Origin: Gossypium raimondii
Taxonomy: Eukaryota > Streptophyta > Magnoliopsida > Malvales > Malvaceae
NCBI RefSeq assembly: GCF_025698545.1
Contig: NC_068567.1
Span: 60,400,705-60,464,704, forward strand
Direction: 5' to 3'
DNA: 64,000 bases
The stretch's first letter is position 1; each line of letters opens with the position of its first letter. Both the position numbers and the translations under genes were made by a program. The notes beneath the pieces were generated by a model. It saw only the letters and a list, made by a program, of their open reading frames with translations, was not told the origin of the DNA and did no database searches. This document shows positions 1 through 9,678 of the stretch, piece after piece.

Positions 1-906
1 GAAATGAAAGGTGTTAGTGTTAGTCCTAACCATGTCACTTACACTACTTTAATTGATGGTTATTGTAGAGTGAATGAGCTAGGAGAAGCATTAAGATTGC
101 GAGACATAATGGAGGCTAAAGGGATTTATCCAGGAGTTGTTACTTATAACTCAATCATTCGTAAGTTGTGCGAAGACGGTAAAATAAGGGAAGCTAATTG
201 GATTTTGAATGAGATGAATGAAAAGAAAGTTGAACCTGATAATGTGACTTGTAACACATTGATCAATGCATATTGCAAGATTGGAGACATGGGGTCTGCT
301 ATGAAAGTGAAGAACAAGATGATGGAAGCCGGATTGAAGTTAGATCAATTTACATTCAAGGCATTGATTCATGGATTTTTCAAGGTGAATGAAATGGATA
401 GTGCAAAAGATTACTTGTTCAACATGCTTGATGCAGGGTTTTGTCCTAGTTATTGCACCTATTCATGGCTTGTTGATGGGTATTGTAACTTAGGCAAAGA
501 AGAAGAAGTTATGAAGTTTCCAGATGAATTGTTGAAAAGAGGCTTAATTGTTGATGTCTCGGTGTACAGGGCACTCATAAGACGGTTTTGTAAACGAGAA
601 AGGCTCGATTGCGCCGAAAGAATATTCGGCGTTATGCAAGGAAAAGGTATATGTGGAGATAGTGTAATATATGCTAACCTAGCATATGGTTATTGGAAAA
701 TGGGGAAGGTGAATGCTGCTTCAAATCTATTAAATGAAATGTATGAAAAGAGGTTGATGATAACTCTCAAAATCTATAGATCTTTCACTGCTTCATATGG
801 TGGTGATAATAATAATAGCATTTTAGGTTTGTTTTGGAATCATGTGGTTCAAAGGGGATTAATTTCTAAGAGTATTTTGAAGGATATCAATAAAGGTGAG
901 ATTTGA
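1..906 (+). CDS. P-class pentatricopeptide repeat protein, C-terminal part
   Basis: The frame is open from base 1, so the gene starts left of the window; about 301 codons remain before the TGA. The visible protein is an array of seven 35-residue PPR motifs in step (counting from the first visible Met, roughly residues 12-46, 47-81, 82-116, 117-151, 152-186, 187-221, 222-256), each starting with a V-TY-LI-GYC type helix, then a degenerate tail. No E, E+ or DYW domain follows, so this is a P-class PPR. P-class PPRs usually bind organellar RNA in mitochondria or chloroplasts and affect processing, stability or translation; the targeting peptide would be at the missing N-terminus. No intron is seen, as usual in this family. 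The last two repeats are weaker. The ortholog is not identified; the target RNA cannot be read from this part. Confidence 0.9.
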   Translation, partial: EMKGVSVSPNHVTYTTLIDGYCRVNELGEALRLRDIMEAKGIYPGVVTYNSIIRKLCEDGKIREANWILNEMNEKKVEPDNVTCNTLINAYCKIGDMGSAMKVKNKMMEAGLKLDQFTFKALIHGFFKVNEMDSAKDYLFNMLDAGFCPSYCTYSWLVDGYCNLGKEEEVMKFPDELLKRGLIVDVSVYRALIRRFCKRERLDCAERIFGVMQGKGICGDSVIYANLAYGYWKMGKVNAASNLLNEMYEKRLMITLKIYRSFTASYGGDNNNSILGLFWNHVVQRGLISKSILKDINKGEI

Positions 907-982
907 ACCTAAGTTGTAGCCTATTGGTCTGGTATTTTACCTGAAGAAGAGCTTGGTTCGAATAATCGTTGTAAAAAAAAAG
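907..982 (+). repeat. tRNA-derived SINE-like fragment
   Basis: Immediately after the PPR stop codon there is a Pol III box A-like motif (TGTAGCCTATTGG, about 915-927), then a box B-like GGTTCGAATAA at 955-965 at normal tRNA-like spacing, and a run of nine A at 973-981. Box A, box B and a terminal A-run together suggest a short tRNA-type SINE or retroposed tRNA-like sequence. The element, if real, would lie in the 3' UTR of the PPR transcript. No target duplication was made out. Confidence 0.4.
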
Positions 983-2639
983 ATTTGGATTCATGAATTA
1001 ACCTTTCATATAGCAGTTCATATGGTTCAAAATTCAACTGCTATTTCCCCTTTTTTATTCTTGCTTCTTAAAAGGTAATGTGAGCATAGTTATACTTTGC
1101 AATATATACTTGTAGACACCCAACTTCATGAGACTTAATTTCAATTAAGCGTGAGCAACATTCGAAAAATTCGAAAAAAAAATTTAATTTTAGGTTATCG
1201 GATCGAGTTTCCGGTTTATTTGATTTCGAGTTAAGTTGAGATTTATAATTCGAATAACTTGAATAATTCAAATAATGGATTGGTACAAATACTTTTTTTT
1301 CTCATCAATCTCGAACATGAGCAAATTTGTTTTTTCAACAAAAAATTTAGAATAATTTTAAAATTTAAAATATTTATAAAAATTTCATAGTTTAAAAAAT
1401 TATAAATATAAAGAATATATAAAAAATTAATTTTTTTAAAAATTTGAAATAATAATTTTGATGACTTAAACAAGTAGATTACAAATTCAAGTCTATCATA
1501 CTAAAATATCTTCTTCTTTTTTGTCTTACTTTGCTTTGAAAGAATTTCAAATATATATTATTTCAAATTTATATGCTCTAATATGGAATTAATTCCATGG
1601 CAACAAGATTTTATTTGATATGTTTAAACTTTTAATTTAATTCAAACAATATCACTCGATTTGAATCAACTTAAATTTCATTTCACTCAATTTGATTTGA
1701 AAAAAAAAATTCAAATAAAGTTAAGATGATAAAATAGAACTCGTCAGTTCGACTAACTCGAATTTTTTCACTTGATTCGATCGAACATTCACACGTGGAT
1801 CTAATTCAATATTGTATTAATTCCATTTTGATTCAATTTTAATTATCAAATTTAATAACTCAAAAAATTACTCATTTGTTAGACTTATTAGAACCAATTA
1901 TGTAAGTAAATAAAATATTGATATAAATAATAATTAAGAATTGGTTTTTGTTCTAGATTCTATTAAAAATATAAATTTATTTTTGGTTAGTTTGAATTTA
2001 TATAAAAGTGCAATGACTAAATTCTTAAAAATAAAAGTAGATGGAATACATTCTTAAAATGTAGAGGACTAAATTCTTAAAAGAATAAAAGTACAGAACT
2101 AAATTTCAAATTTGTGAAGAGTACAAGGACCTATGACATATTTTAACCTTTTAAATATTAAATACTTTTTAAACATCGATAAATTTGAAACAATACCTCA
2201 AAGCAAATTAATATCAATACTAGTTTGAATAGAAAATGATACGCTTACGGCCAAAAATTCTACCATGCTTTTGCAAAAGAGAAAAGTATATCGAAAATTT
2301 TAATTATAGCATTAGAAATTTTGGATAACCTCTAAGGTGGGATATTATTATAGTGAGATCTTGTTAGATTTTTTAAAATTAACAATTGTGAATAAATGAG
2401 GGATTATATTCAAATTATTAAAAAAGTATAAAAATTATAAAATTATATATTTTAATAAATTTATTTTTTAAAATTAATTCATTAGTAACATGGTATACAC
2501 ATGGACTATAACATGATTCATCTATTTTAAGGTGATTTTACAAGCTATGCAAGTTCAAAGATTAAAAAGAAACAAAAATTAAATAAATCATTAAAATATA
2601 TTTTTTATAAAATTAGAGGACCAAATAAGAATTATTCCA
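983..2639. other. Intergenic, AT-rich, no gene seen
   Basis: AT-rich spacer with long A/T runs. Stretches near 2000-2160 (repeated 'ggactaaattctta'-like phrases) belong to the same dispersed repeat type seen at 51.2-52.5 kb and 57.2-57.5 kb. No open frame has coding character. Confidence 0.6.
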
Positions 2640-2877
2640 TTTTAGTATTAGTATAACGTGATTCTTTTTCTCCGGAACGCACAGTAGAATTTGCCGTCTA
2701 CCGGCGGTACTTACGACTTTAATTTTCACACTACAAAGCACAAAGTGTGACTAAATTTTAGGTCAGTGATAACATCACCCTGCCAGCCACGTATCTAATC
2801 ACAGCCAACCACACCATATATAAATGAACACGCTTTACAGCCACTAACATTGCTCAACGTGATAAAAGTAAAAACGT

Positions 2878-3042
2878 GGCACGTGGTAAAGATAAGAATT
2901 TGAAATCCACGGGTCGCACTGGTGGAGACTCCCAACAAAAAGGCGGCTTTTGATGTGGATGGATAATAACAAAAGCTTACTTGTCGGTTATGTCATGACA
3001 TGTGAAAGTCGTTCAAAAGGGCACCGAAAAGTGCCACGTGCA
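2878..3042. promoter_or_regulatory. G-box/ABRE cluster upstream of the zinc-finger gene
   Basis: Two perfect G-box cores CACGTG lie at 2880-2885 and 3035-3040, with a third at 3726-3731 inside an ACACGTGGC context. G-box/ABRE motifs bind bZIP and bHLH factors. The surrounding 2640-3190 patch is richer in CpG than the rest of the spacer and has a TATA-like ATATATAAA near 2815. AZF/ZAT genes are known to respond to ABA and dehydration, so a distal role is plausible, but the cluster is about 2 kb from the gene and may serve another transcript. Confidence 0.35.
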
Positions 3043-3219
3043 AGCTTGGATGATGTTCAAAATCGCGTTACGTGCCGTATGTCCAGACGGTTTCGCGTTT
3101 GCAAAGCTACAATTTCTACACTCTTTTGCACTTCTATTACTTCACTCTACTTAGCTGCACTCCGTACGGATCTTACGTATATACCCTCAATGCTCTTTTT
3201 AATACATATATATTATTAG

Positions 3220-4185
3220 CAAAATATTTAAATTTTAAAATAAATAAATCTCTTATTTAAAAAATTAACCATTTAATAATTTATATATATGAAATAAATC
3301 AATAATTTAATTTTATGCATTCAACAATAATTAAACTTTAATTTTGTGTAATTCTATATATAAAATTTTAATTTGATTCAATTATTATAAATTATTAACA
3401 TAATTATTGACATAATATTATTTTATATTTATATATTCTATACATAAATAATTATATTTATTCAATATAAAAATAAATTAATATATTTATTTCTTTAAAT
3501 ACATAAGATTAAATTAAAATTAAAATTTTACGTAACTAGAGTTTTACGTACATAATTTTAAAATTTACATCTTAAAAAATATTGGTTTGTTGTACTTTAA
3601 AAACATGAAAATTCTGTACTTGTGGAAAATCATTAAAATTCCAGAAAAGGGGTAATAATGGAAGGGGATTTGTGTTAATTGTAGAAAGGAAAAGAGAGAA
3701 TAAGAGGAAGGGTGTTAGAGTGACACACGTGGCTAAATAATGGATTCCCTTTTAAGGAATTAGCTGTGTGTGTGTCTTTCTAGAACTCAAAAAAGCAAAG
3801 CCAGCCAGCCAACCGAACACACATTGAAGTGTGCCAAAAAACCGAAACACAGGAATGTTACGGCAGAACAGACGATACCATTGCCAAGCTGCTGTCTTAC
3901 AACCAATCATCTTTTCACCAAGTTATGGGCACTCAATCTATTTTTTTAATATTCTTGTTTGGCCTATAAGCCTTCAACGTGGAGCATATTTAGGGAATAA
4001 ATAAATAAAAGAATAAAGAACTTAAGAAGGAAATGGAGGAGTGTTGTTAATAAAAACTTGTGGCAAAAGTGATTTCTTCAATCAGAAGGCAAACATGATT
4101 TGTAGTTGTAAGCAATATATGCCATTATTTTGGATTTTTATTTAATATTTTGTTTATATTTGATGTAATTAAAAAATATATTATT
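3220..4185. other. Intergenic, no gene seen
   Basis: AT-rich spacer up to about 3640, then a mixed-composition upstream region with ACACGTGGC near 3725 and a TCTAGAA motif near 3780. No coding potential recognised. Confidence 0.55.
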
Positions 4186-4300
4186 ACCGATTGAGTTTAA
4201 GCTCGATTGGTATGAGTATTGTTATCAATATAGAATAACGTGAATTCGAGTGCGATGAAACGCATTATCCTCTTATTTAGGAGTTAGGGAGGGAAACAAC
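4186..4300 (+). repeat. SINE-like copy (family E)
   Basis: Begins with a box A-like AAGCTCGATTGGTATGAG and carries a box B-like GAATTCGAGTGCG about 40 bases on, followed by 'gcattatcctcttatttagg'. The same body occurs at 50965-51110, in two pieces at 24930-25245, and in part at 23514-23640, so this is a dispersed tRNA-like family. Boundaries are approximate. Confidence 0.5.
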
Positions 4301-4324
4301 GTTCTCTTTTCATGGTTCATATTT

Positions 4325-4745
4325 TGACTTTGTCTCTAAACTTTAAAAGTTTCTAATTGAGTCCTAAAAATAATAGTATCTTATCAATAAAGCCTTTTGT
4401 CACTTAAATGCTAGCTCAAAAATAAACTATAAGCATGTGTGTACCTACTGCATTAACAGCTTGGATTCATAGTGTTAAAAAGAAATAGCCCTCCTATATC
4501 TTTTAACCGTCATATTCAAGTTGTTGATGTGATATACATACACACGATTACAATTTGATCCACGTATTTTAAATATGTTCCATGACAAATCTTAACTACC
4601 GTTTAGCATCTAAACTGACATTTGCATTGATGGAAAGAGTTGAATAATACAACATTGATACTTTAAAAACTTAATTAGAATGATTTGAAATTTAGGGGCC
4701 AAATTAAAATATGAAAACAAATTTAGGGACGTTTTTATGAAATTA
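4325..4745. repeat. Long inverted-repeat element (family I)
   Basis: The left arm (about 4325-4390, 'tctaaactttaaaagtttcta') is answered by an inverted arm at about 4665-4745, the two reading alike on opposite strands. Single arms of the same family occur at 23015-23120 and 26205-26330. It looks like a non-autonomous foldback or MITE element; superfamily not assigned. Confidence 0.4.
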
Positions 4746-4909
4746 ACCCTAGAAAAATGTGGGTAGAATAGCAGTAGGAAAGTGATAAGAAGAGCTGGCG
4801 TAGCAATGGTTTGACTTGGAAGAAGTCATATATAATCTGCCGATAGAGAAGCTCAGTCTCCACACACCTCCTTTCCTTTTAGTTGACGGATTTTTCTTCC
4901 TACAATTTC

Positions 4910-4917
4910 TATATAAA
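4910..4917 (+). promoter_or_regulatory. TATA box of the C2H2 zinc-finger gene
   Basis: TATATAAA lies 93 bases before the start codon, giving an expected transcript start near 4940 and a short 5' leader. TTGAC cores, the W-box motif of WRKY factors, occur a little upstream (about 4812 and 4883). Confidence 0.7.
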
Positions 4918-5009
4918 CCCCTTTAACTCACACCAATTTTAACTATCACTTAAAAATTTTCTTTTGTTTTCTTGCACTTGATTGATTTGAAGGAAATTTG
5001 AAGATAAAT

Positions 5010-5576
5010 ATGGCCCTTGAAGCTCTGAAATCTCCAACAATGGCGACTGCCCCTTACAGCAACAAGTACGAAGACATCGACAACAATTACGTCGATACAT
5101 GGAAGAAAGGCAAGCGTTCAAAGCGACAACGCGACGACGGGTCTTCTTCTTCTCCGCCGCCTCCACCACCGCCGACGAATGAAGAGGAGTACCTTGCTCT
5201 TTGTCTCATCATGCTAGCTCGTGGTGGTTCCACCACTGAAAACGCCGTGACAGACGGTGGAAACGATGACCATCGTCTGTCTTCGTCTTCGTCAGCACCG
5301 GCACCAGCGGCTTTGAAGTTGTCTTACAAGTGCAGTGTTTGTAACAAGGCTTTCCCTTCTTACCAAGCTCTAGGTGGACATAAAGCCAGCCACCGTAAAT
5401 CCTCCACCGATGCTAAACCCGATAATCAGTCCATCACCACCAGCAGTACCACCGCCAGCGGGGAAACCGGCGGTAACGGTAAAGCCCATAAGTGTTCGAT
5501 CTGCCATAAGTCTTTCCCTACAGGCCAAGCTTTGGGAGGTCACAAACGCTGTCACTACGAAGGAGGAAACACCACC

Positions 5577-5608
<32 letters not shown>

Positions 5609-5837
5609 CAACAAGAGCAGTAGCGTCAGCTTGAGTGGGGTGACGGTGTCGGACGGTGGCGCGTTGAGCCAAACCCGTTGTGTCGACTTTGACTTTGACC
5701 TAAACTTGCCCGCTTTGTGCGAGTTGGAAATCAAAGATGGAAGCAGATTTAGTCAAATCTATACAGAGCAAGAGGTTGAAAGTCCATTGCCGACCAAGAA
5801 ACCGCGTTTTATGACAGCTTCTTTATCACAACATTAA
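5010..5837 (+). CDS. AZF1-like: C2H2 zinc-finger transcriptional repressor, AZF/ZAT (C1-2i) type
   Basis: Single-exon gene of 275 residues. The start is the ATG at 5010, which gives the family N-terminus [10 protein letters not shown]; the TTG four codons upstream is not used. In order: a basic NLS-like box [10 protein letters not shown] (about 32-41), a proline run, the L-box [15 protein letters not shown] (from about 58), zinc finger 1 (C-X2-C from about 107, QALGGH near 119), zinc finger 2 (from about 160, QALGGH near 173), a Thr/Asn homopolymer stretch, and an EAR repression motif DFDLNLPA near the C-terminus. This is the architecture of AZF1-3, ZAT10 and relatives: nuclear repressors of stress and ABA-responsive genes that bind A(G/C)T repeats and recruit TOPLESS. 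Its place beside NPY and LBD genes favours AZF1 (At5g67450) over ZAT10 as closest relative; this rests on remembered synteny. Confidence 0.93.
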
Positions 5838-6886
5838 TTTCATTAGTGTTTATAGGAATTTAACATAGAGTGAATTCATTTATTTTTGGGATTTATGTTT
5901 TTCTTTTTCCATTGATTTTTGGGATTTCTATTAATTTGATCTTCTTTAGAGTGAATTCATTCATTATTTGTGACCTCTACTGTTGTATATTCCATTGATT
6001 CATTTGTTGAAGAAATGCTTAATATATATAAGTTTTCTTTTAATATTTAATTTGGTATCTTATTTTTTTTATTTTAGTGTTTAAATTTAATTTCGATATT
6101 TAATTTAATTTTTAAATTAAATAAAATTAGGTGATTCGATGAATATTTGACGTATATATTTTTATCTATTAAATTAAAAAATTCAAGTATTAAAATAACA
6201 GTGAAATAAAATTAAAATATTATATAAATTAAATTTGTTAATTAGATTGTTTGATGAATATAGATTTTAAATTATAAAAATATATCCTTAATTTTAAATA
6301 TTTTATTTTTCTAAACAAAATTAATTTTAAATATTTTATTTTTCTAAACAATAATTAAATTTTAAATGTAAAGTTTAGCGGGATTATATAACATTAAAAT
6401 AAATAAAATAAAATAGTATTAATTGAAAATATTTTTCAGTGAGTAATAAATTAACTCTTATACTTATTATTTTATTTAAAATTACCAAAACACATAAAAA
6501 AAAATTAATTAATTTTCTATTGATTTAAATTTTTTCAATCTCCTACAAAACAGCCCTTAGTTGGAATGGGGGTGGAGAGAGCTAAGCTAAGAACAAGGCA
6601 AAAGTGAATGCCGCGTGAAACAGCGAAGAGACAGCAGGCAAGGGACAAGGAGTCGCGGAGGTGGTGGTGGTTTTATGTTTTACAGACAGGGAAAACCAGG
6701 CAGCCGGCCCATGTTAGGGGATCTAATGAGATGGTTAACAGTTGAAACCGCCTAGATATCCATCATCTCCATGTGGGTTTCCATTACATGCTTTTCAATG
6801 CACGTGGCTGGCAATGTCACCGTCAATGGATCATAATGATCATCATGACCTTGTATATATAATACCTCTTCTAATGAGATTTAAGC
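5838..6886. other. Intergenic, 3' flank of the zinc-finger gene
   Basis: 3' UTR and AT-rich spacer to about 6540, then a GC-richer patch (6545-6870) with a purine-rich stretch near 6640-6680. No frame in the patch looks coding on either strand. Confidence 0.5.
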
Positions 6887-7222
6887 GGTAAAAATTATAT
6901 TAAAGTTAGATTATATTTTGTTGTTTTTTATTAAAATAATGGATAATTTAATTACAATTAATAACTAAAAAGTAAATTAAATTTTTCTTAAAATTTTATT
7001 AATTTATATTATTAATAATTGATGTAGTTAACGGAATAATCGAATAATGACATGTGATGTGTCATGTGTATCTGCTTAACTTTGAATAGTAAAATACATG
7101 AAAATTTAAGAGAAATACCAATTTGATATTTGATCTAACTTATAGAGGATAAATTGCTCATTTTAATAAAGGAAAAAATGTAATCCAAATCTTAATGTAG
7201 GGATTTCTTTAATACTTTTACC
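6887..7222. mobile_element. Mutator-like MITE (family A), copy 1
   Basis: 336-bp element with inverted ends reading GGTAAAA inward and a 10-bp flanking duplication with one mismatch: AGATTTAAGC at 6877-6886 and AAATTTAAGC at 7223-7232. Long inverted arms with 9-10 bp duplications fit Mutator-like non-autonomous elements. Two further copies lie at 7386-7754 and 23134-23513. No coding capacity. Confidence 0.65.
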
Positions 7223-7385
7223 AAATTTAAGCCAAGTGATATTTTGCCACTCCACCAAAATGATACTAGTTTTTCTATGAATAATTTAAATAATTAATTA
7301 TAATGGTTTCTTGTTTAATCAAGTTAATGAAAAGAAGATTATCCATGGTCTGATAAGTTGACTTTTCTACAATGGATAAAAAAAT

Positions 7386-7754
7386 GGTAAAAGTACAATA
7401 GAGGTCCCCTGTCTCAAGAATCAGATTGTATTTTGCCCCTTCTAGTAAAAATGGGTAAATTAGTCCTTGCACTTTAGATCAAAGAGTAAATTGATCATTC
7501 CTGTTAAAAATTTAATCCATTTATATTGTTAAAACTAATATGGTTAATAGAATAACTAGACAATGACATGTGACATGCCATATATACCTTATGCTGACAT
7601 ATAGGGACCAAATTCTAACAATGAAAATAGATAGAATTTTTAATAGAATGATCAATTTTCTCTTTAATCTAACATATATGAACTAATTTGCTCATTTTTG
7701 AGTAAAATGACAAAATCTCACTCCTAATAGAAGAGCCTCCATGACACTTTTACC
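7386..7754. mobile_element. Mutator-like MITE (family A), copy 2
   Basis: 369-bp palindromic element: the left arm beginning GGTAAAAGTACAATAGAGG is mirrored by the right arm ending in CATGACACTTTTACC. The internal sequence aligns over its whole length with 23134-23513, including a central TGACATGTGACATGCCATA segment. Flanking duplication is not clean here, so the site has probably decayed. Confidence 0.6.
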
Positions 7755-7860
7755 TTAAAAGATCATAAATACGAGTTTTAAATCACCAAAATATTCATCT
7801 AATCTTAATTATAGTATAAACAAAAATTCTTATTATTTGTGAAATTTCTAAACTTTCCTC

Positions 7861-8263
7861 ACTAAGGACAATCAATCACGGCTTTTATGTTTTTCGTCAA
7901 TTTTACATAATTTGATTGGTATAATAACAAATTTAGCTCTAATAATTTACACATCCTATCAACTTGCTCATGATTTAACAAATTTAGCCAACAATATGTT
8001 TGTAAATGTGTAAATGTTGAGGCTAAATTTGTTGAATTTTTTAGAATCAAGACCAAATTAATAAAATATATAAACATCAAAAGCTAAATTTATTATTATA
8101 CCAACCAAAATTATGCACAACTGAAGAAAAACATTAACATCATGATGAATTGTCCTTAGTTGCTTGCTTCCAAAATTGACAGAGATTAAATTACTTCAAT
8201 GCTTTTTAAAAGGACTGATTTGCTTAATTTTGAAACGGAGAAGGACTAGGGAGATCTTTTACC
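7861..8263. repeat. Inverted-repeat element (family B), copy 1
   Basis: Core arms 'ttttacataatttgattggt' and, inverted, 'accaaccaaaattatgcaca' flank a central part; the right end GATCTTTTACC at 8253-8263 matches the termini of copies at 16338-16710 and 60843-61258. The outermost left arm is missing or too diverged to see. Confidence 0.5.
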
Positions 8264-8507
8264 AATTATCTATATAATAACTATTACTAATACAATCTTA
8301 AGTCCCATTAATTTCACCTTTTTATTAAAATGTTTTTTTATTACAAAATAAAAATTATCAACTCAAATAATTCAAAATTTTTGAGTTAACAATCTAACTC
8401 TGGACGGGGTTTGTCTGTCCTAATTGTCTACGTAAATTAAGAACCAGTGTGACGCCTATCCTTAACTCTCTTTACTCAAAGGTCTTTGTATGCTTGTACG
8501 AATTCAA

Positions 8508-8559
8508 TCCCACATCGAATGTGCGTGGCATATTATGATCAGTGCCAGCGCCATATATA
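8508..8559 (+). promoter_or_regulatory. snRNA-type promoter motifs: USE plus TATA
   Basis: TCCCACATCG at 8508-8517 is an exact core of the plant upstream sequence element (USE) of snRNA genes. TATATA follows at 8554-8559, 36 bases after the USE ends, close to the spacing of Pol II-type plant snRNA genes (U1, U2, U4, U5) and unlike the shorter Pol III spacing of U6. A transcript would start near 8585. The following 8585-8700 has an ACATTTTTGATAGAG segment faintly like an Sm site and then a perfect 5-bp hairpin (TTCGC/GCGAA), but I could not match it to a known U RNA. It may be a decayed snRNA locus or chance: the USE core is also common in unrelated plant repeats. Confidence 0.3.
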
Positions 8560-8729
8560 CTAATCCCATGGGATGCTATAATTAGTCTAAATAGTTTCCT
8601 TGTGGGGTAACTTTACAGATAAGGAGGAGGCAGTAACACCTGGAAGCCTGCGACATTTTTGATAGAGAGGGTTCGCTTTCTTGCGAAGAGATAGCCGTGA
8701 AGTCCGAACTACTTTTAGCGGCATAAACT

Positions 8730-9678
8730 TATTAATATTTATAATATTTATAATTTTTAAAAGATTAAATTAAAATTTTATTATTTTTAGAAAATTTTAA
8801 ATAATTTTTTTCTAGTCTATAGGATGCGGCTGCCACCCTTGTCTACGCCCTGCCAAGAGTCTTTGCCTTTTGCGCTTTTTAAATTCATAATTTTATTCAT
8901 TTTTGGGTATTTTTCGAATTTTATAAGTGCACTTTGGTCTTTGAATTTGTCATCTAATTCTATTTTAGTATCTAAATTTGATAGGATCAAGAGTTAATGG
9001 TGCGACCAATGTTATTGAAATAAAATCGGATTAAATAATTTGAGAGTTGATCTATATAACGGTTCCAACAAATAGGTTGAATTGATTGACTCAAAAGTTG
9101 CTTGAAGTTGACAAAAGAAAAGGAACAAAATCGATAGTTGAACATGTTGGATCGATGTAATATTCTTTTCCTTAATTTTTTGTAGATCTTTATGAATTTT
9201 TAACTATTGTTAATATGACGATCGAATCATCAAATTGGTTGAATCAGGAACTAATGGACTAACTTGTTCAACCATTAATCTGGTTTTGATTGTAAACTTA
9301 TATAACTTTATTAATTTCAAGTGATCATGTGCCACAATCTCATAGTGCCACATCATCAAATTTTTATATTTCTTAAGTTTAAAGACCAAAATGGACTTTA
9401 GTTGTTAAACTCAAGTGTCAAAGTGGAAATAAATACAGGTGCCAGAGTGAACCTAATTGCCAAGTTCAACAATCAAATATTATATTACCCCTTTCCAATT
9501 TGGTCATTCTTAGTTTTTATATTTTTCAAAATTTGAAATTTAAGTTTTGACGCTAATGATAGTCGTTAAATTCATTAACCTTTTTTTTTGGTAGTGTGTG
9601 AAAATAGTTGGCTAAGTGCAGGTAATAATATGTTTGCTGCATAAGATTTTAAAAATAATATAACTTGATTAATTTAAT
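8730..9678. other. Intergenic, AT-rich
   Basis: No gene. Parts (8925-9000, 9350-9560) read 'aagtgcactttggtctttga' and 'ccaaaatggactttagttg', which are arms of the dispersed repeat type seen more completely at 55656-56110. Confidence 0.5.

Noticed and set aside
4998-5009. Upstream TTG as start of the zinc-finger protein
   Set aside because: The ATG at 5010 gives the conserved MALEAL start; plants rarely use TTG.
5370-5672. Open frames of 100 (minus) and 86 (plus) codons
   Set aside because: Shadow frames of the AZF-like coding sequence.
8398-8415. Match of 'ctggacggggt' to the 5' end of plant U1 snRNA
   Set aside because: An 11-base match is expected by chance in 64 kb, it lies upstream of the USE/TATA pair, and the rest of U1 does not follow.
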